From NCBI GenBank assembly GCA_030374735.1, contig JASCIV010000916.1, forward strand, positions 1-10,324: a stretch of 10,324 nt of DNA, read 5' to 3'. This document shows, in pieces, positions 6,542 through 10,324 of the stretch. Source of the DNA: Gracilaria caudata. Lineage: Eukaryota > Rhodophyta > Florideophyceae > Gracilariales > Gracilariaceae. Below the pieces are notes generated by a model. It had not been told where the DNA came from and ran no database searches. It saw only the letters and a program-made list of their open reading frames with translations. A program made the translations under genes and the position numbers. Positions within the stretch are counted from its first letter, which is position 1. Every line of letters starts with the position of its first letter.

Positions 6542-7486
6542 ATGCCTGGAATAACCCTTCTGCCTGGAGGATTTCGTCCTTGGCATGCTGCGCCGAGTAG
6601 CTTGTACGTGCCGTTGTATATCATTCTTGGATTTTGTTATGCACTTTCATATCGAATTGGCAGACTATTTCCGCGTCAAACAAAACCCAAATATAAACGT
6701 AGGACATTCAAGACAATAGTTGTCTCCAAACGTCAGGCCTCTGACATCAGTCTTGCAGTCGTGATCCCCGTATTTGCTGCATCGAACGACGATAAGAAAC
6801 TGTTGGAATCTACCGTTGATATCATTACATCCAATTGTGGCTATGAGGTTATTGTCGTTGATGACTGCTCACCATTTCCCCCGTGTCCTAAGAACTGCAC
6901 ACTGGTTAGACATATGAACAATCAGGGACCTGGGAGCGCGAGGTACACTGGTGTAAAAACGGCCTTAGAAAGCGGGGTCTATAGCATTGCCTTTTTGGAC
7001 AGCGATTGCATTCCACAACCCGACTGGGCTAAAGAACACGCCAAGCTACAAAAGAGGGTGCCCGGAATCTGGGCAGGGCGCACTTTTTCATATGGGGATT
7101 CCATAATAGACAAGTTTCATGAGCGAACTGGGACTTTGATGCCGTCAATACGGAATGGTAAGATTGATGATGTGTTTGTTGCTCAAACGTGCAATCTTTC
7201 TGTATCCGCTGAGGTAGCAAAACACGTGCCGTTTGATACAAGCTTTCCAATGACCTTTGAAGACTTCGATTTCTGTCTTCGTGCTGTTAAGCTTGGCTAC
7301 CAAATTCGTATATCAAGGAAGCCGATATTGGAGCACAAATTCAAAACTAGTTTCCTTGATTTTTGCGGACAAGCTTGGAAGTATGGGCGATCGGAGAAAA
7401 ATATGACGGACAAGCATCCATCATTCATTCGAGACATGTCAACATGTGATAATGTAGCTTTGTTTTGGCCAAAAATTCGAGACTGA
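6542..7486 (+). CDS. Family 2 glycosyltransferase with N-terminal membrane anchor, 314 aa
   Basis: A predicted GT-A-fold inverting glycosyltransferase that moves a sugar from a nucleotide sugar to an unknown acceptor. Using the 314-residue numbering, one hydrophobic segment (about 19-37, LYVPLYIILGFCYALSY) suggests a type II anchor facing the Golgi or ER lumen. The catalytic domain starts at AVVIPVF (72-78), followed by VIVVDDCSP (104-112), NNQGPGSARYTG (126-137), the metal-binding DSD (153-155), a CNLSVS acceptor-side segment (217-222), and FEDFDFCLRA (239-248), whose E240-D241 include the likely catalytic base. The C-terminal CGQAWKYGRSEKNM is typical of bacterial-type GT2 proteins. There is no QxxRW motif or multi-pass pore, so it is not a cellulose-synthase type. 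The ATG at 6542 has A at -3. The frame is open 34 codons further upstream but without an ATG (only GTG at 6446). Sugar and acceptor cannot be told. Confidence 0.88.
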   Translation: MPGITLLPGGFRPWHAAPSSLYVPLYIILGFCYALSYRIGRLFPRQTKPKYKRRTFKTIVVSKRQASDISLAVVIPVFAASNDDKKLLESTVDIITSNCGYEVIVVDDCSPFPPCPKNCTLVRHMNNQGPGSARYTGVKTALESGVYSIAFLDSDCIPQPDWAKEHAKLQKRVPGIWAGRTFSYGDSIIDKFHERTGTLMPSIRNGKIDDVFVAQTCNLSVSAEVAKHVPFDTSFPMTFEDFDFCLRAVKLGYQIRISRKPILEHKFKTSFLDFCGQAWKYGRSEKNMTDKHPSFIRDMSTCDNVALFWPKIRD

Positions 7487-8788
7487 GAACACTTCCAGCG
7501 ACGATTCGAAGCCGTTTTTCTCCCTCCTGTATCAGCATTAGGACTGTTGAACAGAGTCCTTAAGCCTAGAGGTCAATTGCTCGCGTATACCTTGGACTTG
7601 GAATGAAACCTTTCATTTACAAAGAGCAACTGAACGCTTCCATTTCACTTCTCACAGATCTTCTATCTGTATCATTCAACTGCATACAAAAAGAATGACC
7701 ATCGTATACTTCTTTGCCCACTGGAGGTGTCTTTCTGGACCAGGAAGGGTGACATAGATTCTTCAGTGGCTTTTGAAACATATTCACGTCGCAATTGAAG
7801 CCGTGCAACCGACCCCCCTTATTACCAACCTATACACCGTTAGTTCTGTTCTGATGAGCATGTGGATTATGTGCTTGACGCACCCAGCTTTGCATCTGAG
7901 CTGTTCACGGTCGGGAGCGCTCGGGATAGTGGTAATAGGCTAGAGGGCCGAGACTCTCGGCCCCGAGACCGGATGAACAAACGAATGAGAGGCTTTCTGA
8001 CTCTAGAATCAGACTCAGTCATATCTATCAGGTAATTCTGGAGAAACTATTTTGTGAGTGATGGCTGCGAAGATTGTGGGGGTTGTTCACTGTGCGTAAA
8101 TAGCAACCAGATGTTCTACGATTCCTGAGCCTTGTCCCCTTCAACCACTCAGATCCCTTCTTTTTGTTCCTTCCCGTGCAAGTGAAGGCGTTGCGTTTCG
8201 TTCACACGCGCGCAATAGCGAAGCATCTGCTTCAGTTTCGAGTACTGCAATCGCTGACGAAGCCATCGACCAACTTGATGCTTTTAAGTGAAATGCTGCC
8301 ACAAACAACAAAACGAAAGGTACGCAATCACAGAGCCGAAGCGTGTCAAACATGTATGCTTTTCAGTTACTGTAGATAGAGACGAAGAAGCTTTTACGGG
8401 ATGACATGCAGCAAGCGCTGCAGCGTGCTAAAACGCAGATATACACACTTTGATGGCAAACTTGCCAAAAGGTGACAACCACCGTGACCACGACGTACCG
8501 TATCATAAAAATGTAATTTCCCTGCAGTTCGCAAGATCTGAATGAAGATTTCGCAGCTGTCATCGCCGTCAAGTTACCTTCGTACTTGTAGTGAAACCGG
8601 ATGACCTTTTTACCACTGTCATTCTGAAAATGCTAGCTAGTAGTGTTTTGAACGACAACAACACGTTGTTGGAACAAATGCCAGAATTATGTCAAACTGC
8701 GTGTTTAATCAAGGCATAACGCAAAACACCAACGAACAACGAACCCCAGAGGAAACAATCAAGGGTGGAATCGTTCTTAATCATGTAA
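7487..8788. other. Intergenic spacer between convergent genes
   Basis: These 1.3 kb lie between the 3' ends of the glycosyltransferase (+) and the pRiA4b-like gene (-), so they should hold both transcript ends. The clear structure is the GC hairpin at 7945-7963, in a GC-rich patch (about 7905-7970) that also has the palindrome GAGCGCTC at 7915-7922. A CAACAA/TTGTTG hairpin lies near 8657-8672. A reverse-strand ATG ORF of 70 codons (8353-8141) starts with a hydrophobic stretch (FVLLFVAAF) but has no other support. I found no tRNA or other recognisable RNA. Confidence 0.5.
7945..7963. other. Strong GC-rich hairpin
   Basis: GGGCCGAG (7945-7952) pairs perfectly with CTCGGCCC (7956-7963) around a three-base ACT loop, giving an 8-bp stem with seven G-C pairs. 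It lies about 460 bases after the glycosyltransferase stop and 825 bases beyond the end of the convergent gene. A second small palindrome, GAGCGCTC, is 23 bases upstream. The hairpin could belong to an RNA 3' end or a small structured RNA. No run of T follows, so it is not an intrinsic terminator of bacterial type. Confidence 0.45.
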
Positions 8789-9982
8789 CTACGCAGGCCA
8801 GCTTGCTTCGATCTCGGCAAATAAGTGCTCGAGAGTTTTGAAAGGACCGGGAACTGTGCGAATAACATTGCGTGGCGCGCATTCACGCCTCTCACCGGGA
8901 TCTACAATCGTGTTCTTGCATACGCGAAGTGTACCGCCGGCATACGAGATCCAACGACGTCGGGTCGATGGCCCTGAGAATGCGGCGTCTGTACGAGGGA
9001 GAACAGCGCGTGACGAAAAGCCTTTCGCCCTCAATGCTGCCACGTCAGCATCACGTCTTTCGATCGAGTCGCGAAAAACCACGTTGTACGGGCCACACAT
9101 CCAAAATATGTATGATTCGGAGGCCCCATGGCGCTGAGCATCCGCAAGGCTAAGTGGCACATCTGCAGGCGTTCCAGAGAGCAGCCGTAGCTGATTCCCT
9201 TCATTCTCCATATCCATCATATGGTCATAAGGCGGCTTCTCAGACGGGGTGAGCTCCCGCGCTGGGATCATCATGCGAACAATCCAGTCGCGCCTAACAC
9301 CACGAGGGACATGATCGATGGAACTTGGGTTCAGTGCCTTCTCCATCGCCACGAATGCTGCATCCCAGGATTCATATCGACACGGCATGAAGAGCATGTC
9401 GCCATTACCGCCAGGATGATGCTCAATGGCCGCGAACAGTTGGGGCCCGGCATTACCAAGTATAAAACCTTGGTGCTTTGGATCGAGGACGGCTCTTGCA
9501 AGATTTGGGAATAGCTCATCTATTGGGGGACAACCTTCAGGTCGGTTCAATGTGGCCGAGGATGGAGGTAAAGTGGGGGTTGACAGCGCCTCTTTGGGGC
9601 GAAGCACTCTTGGAAATGCAGGACCATCTGGAAGCGGGTGTTGAGTAGAGTTTGCAATCAACTGAACTCGCAAGAACAGGCAAAGTACATCTCCGTAGTC
9701 ATATGTAATGGCCAAAGTGGATCCCACGCGAAGTGCGAGAGATGAATCCATCAAAGGTATGTCTGCTCGAATTCCAGGTTCATAGTTGGGCGCCGAAGTG
9801 GATTTGTGGACATTCCAAAGATGTTCGTTGTGTTGTTCTCCGCGAAATGTACCGTTCTTACACACGGTATCAACCAGCTCGAAGATGGTATTGGTGCCAA
9901 GTGCTTGCATGGTGAAAGCAGGCCATTTAGAGTTGGCTGTCGTCAAAGCGTCGAAGTTAAACAGCATGGCACTCCCGCTCAT
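8789..9982 (-). CDS. Protein with N-terminal pRiA4b ORF-3-like domain and unrecognised C-terminal half, 397 aa
   Basis: The first in-frame ATG (9982-9980, G at -3) follows a TGA at 9994-9992 and opens 397 codons to TAG at 8791-8789. Residues about 20-110 resemble the plasmid pRiA4b ORF-3-like (IS1096 TnpR-like) domain: a helix (TIFELVDTVCKNG) leading to EHLWNVH (53-59), then GSTLAITYDYGD (87-98) and a strand LCLFLRVQLI, matching the family pattern HLW...YDYGD...L.v. A proline-rich stretch (114-152) links to about 240 residues I do not recognise, with segments such as GDMLFMPCRYESWDAAF (194-210) and ESYIFWMCGPYNVVFRD (289-305). It ends in FKTLEHLFAEIEASWPA. It has no signal peptide or membrane segment, so it is probably cytosolic or nuclear. 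The family's biochemical role is not established, and no transposase or transposon ends accompany it. The domain call is from memory of the motif. Confidence 0.8.
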   Translation of the reverse strand: MSGSAMLFNFDALTTANSKWPAFTMQALGTNTIFELVDTVCKNGTFRGEQHNEHLWNVHKSTSAPNYEPGIRADIPLMDSSLALRVGSTLAITYDYGDVLCLFLRVQLIANSTQHPLPDGPAFPRVLRPKEALSTPTLPPSSATLNRPEGCPPIDELFPNLARAVLDPKHQGFILGNAGPQLFAAIEHHPGGNGDMLFMPCRYESWDAAFVAMEKALNPSSIDHVPRGVRRDWIVRMMIPARELTPSEKPPYDHMMDMENEGNQLRLLSGTPADVPLSLADAQRHGASESYIFWMCGPYNVVFRDSIERRDADVAALRAKGFSSRAVLPRTDAAFSGPSTRRRWISYAGGTLRVCKNTIVDPGERRECAPRNVIRTVPGPFKTLEHLFAEIEASWPA

Positions 9983-10324
9983 CTCTGCCAATCAGCACTA
10001 CTCTGTATTCGAAGACGGAAGGCAAAAACAACTACAAGGGTAGGTCGCGGCGGCGGCGAGGGTCATGCGGATCAACGGCAATCGATTGCTTTCGGTTCAT
10101 ATCTGTTCCTTTGTCAGTCTATTTTTACGCAATTGAAAACCGATTACTCTAGAATTGAAATTATTTCTGCCAGCAGATCAGGTGTGGTTACATCTTGTAA
10201 GAACAAACCTTCCGAGTTTCAATACATACAATATAACTGTTCGCCATATAATTTGCATGAGAAATTATAAGTTGCAATTTCAAAAACGATAGCCTCAATG
10301 TTGATTTTGATGAAGAGGCCGTCC
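9983..10324. other. Upstream region of the pRiA4b-like gene
   Basis: These 342 bases are the 5' flank of the reverse-strand gene. The outer part (about 10130-10290) is AT-rich, with several TTATA/ATATAA stretches near 10230-10270, roughly 250-290 bases before the ATG. One of these could serve as a core promoter. The inner part includes a short purine/GC run (GGCGGCGGCGAGGG near 10048). A forward frame stays open across the region, but it has no ATG start of its own and continues from the shadow of the reverse gene, so I do not call it. Confidence 0.4.

Noticed and set aside
7851..7880. CTGATGAG followed by a possible GCATGT/ATGTGC stem, resembling a hammerhead ribozyme core
   Set aside because: The required GAAA after stem II is absent (TTGACG follows), and the stem relies on G-T pairs. 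No stems I and III are evident.
7900..7985. GC-rich stem region considered as a tRNA
   Set aside because: No T-loop GTTCRA, D-loop or acceptor pairing on either strand.
8141..8353. Reverse-strand ATG ORF of 70 codons with a hydrophobic N-terminal stretch
   Set aside because: Only the hydrophobic start supports it. The remainder has no motif, and length is within chance for this spacer.
9806..10270. Forward open frame of 154 codons over the right end
   Set aside because: It begins at GTG, half of it is the antisense of the well-supported reverse gene, and the rest is low-information sequence without a domain.

Overview
The window looks like nuclear DNA of a eukaryote with mostly intronless genes, and a red alga is my best guess. 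Three long genes cover about 60% of it. They are separated by 1.1-1.3 kb spacers, show no Shine-Dalgarno pattern or operon spacing, and have acceptable ATG contexts. Two of the three (6542-7486 and 8789-9982) only open at an internal ATG well after the preceding in-frame stop, as expected for eukaryotic initiation. The organism call is inference. A filamentous bacterium with TIR/NB-ARC/WD40 proteins is the main alternative, but the spacing argues against it.

Layout, left to right. Positions 1-520 hold reverse-strand coding remnants or exons of a secreted-looking protein that runs off the left edge. Two related segments share a T-V-N-x-E-L-P motif in different frames. A compound perfect palindrome lies at 544-576. 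The spacer 577-1162 contains a decayed short reading frame with a zinc-knuckle-like start. At 1163-5332 (+) lies the main gene, a 1389-residue NLR-type receptor. Its architecture is plant-type TIR, NB-ARC with winged helix, APAF-1-like helical domain, then a large WD40 region of about 14 blades. After a 1.2 kb spacer comes a family 2 glycosyltransferase with one N-terminal membrane anchor (6542-7486, +). After another 1.3 kb spacer, which includes a strong GC hairpin, comes a convergent gene (8789-9982, -). Its N-terminal half resembles the plasmid pRiA4b ORF-3-like domain, and its C-terminal half is unrecognised. The right end (9983-10324) is the AT-rich upstream region of that gene.

The genes do not form an evident pathway. 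The TIR-NB-ARC-WD40 gene stands alone as a candidate innate-immune or cell-death receptor: the WD40 region would sense, NB-ARC would oligomerise on nucleotide exchange, and the TIR would signal, probably by NAD+ cleavage because the catalytic glutamate is present. The glycosyltransferase would act on glycans in the secretory pathway. The pRiA4b-like protein has no known role here. I saw no tRNA, rRNA, CRISPR array or intact mobile element.
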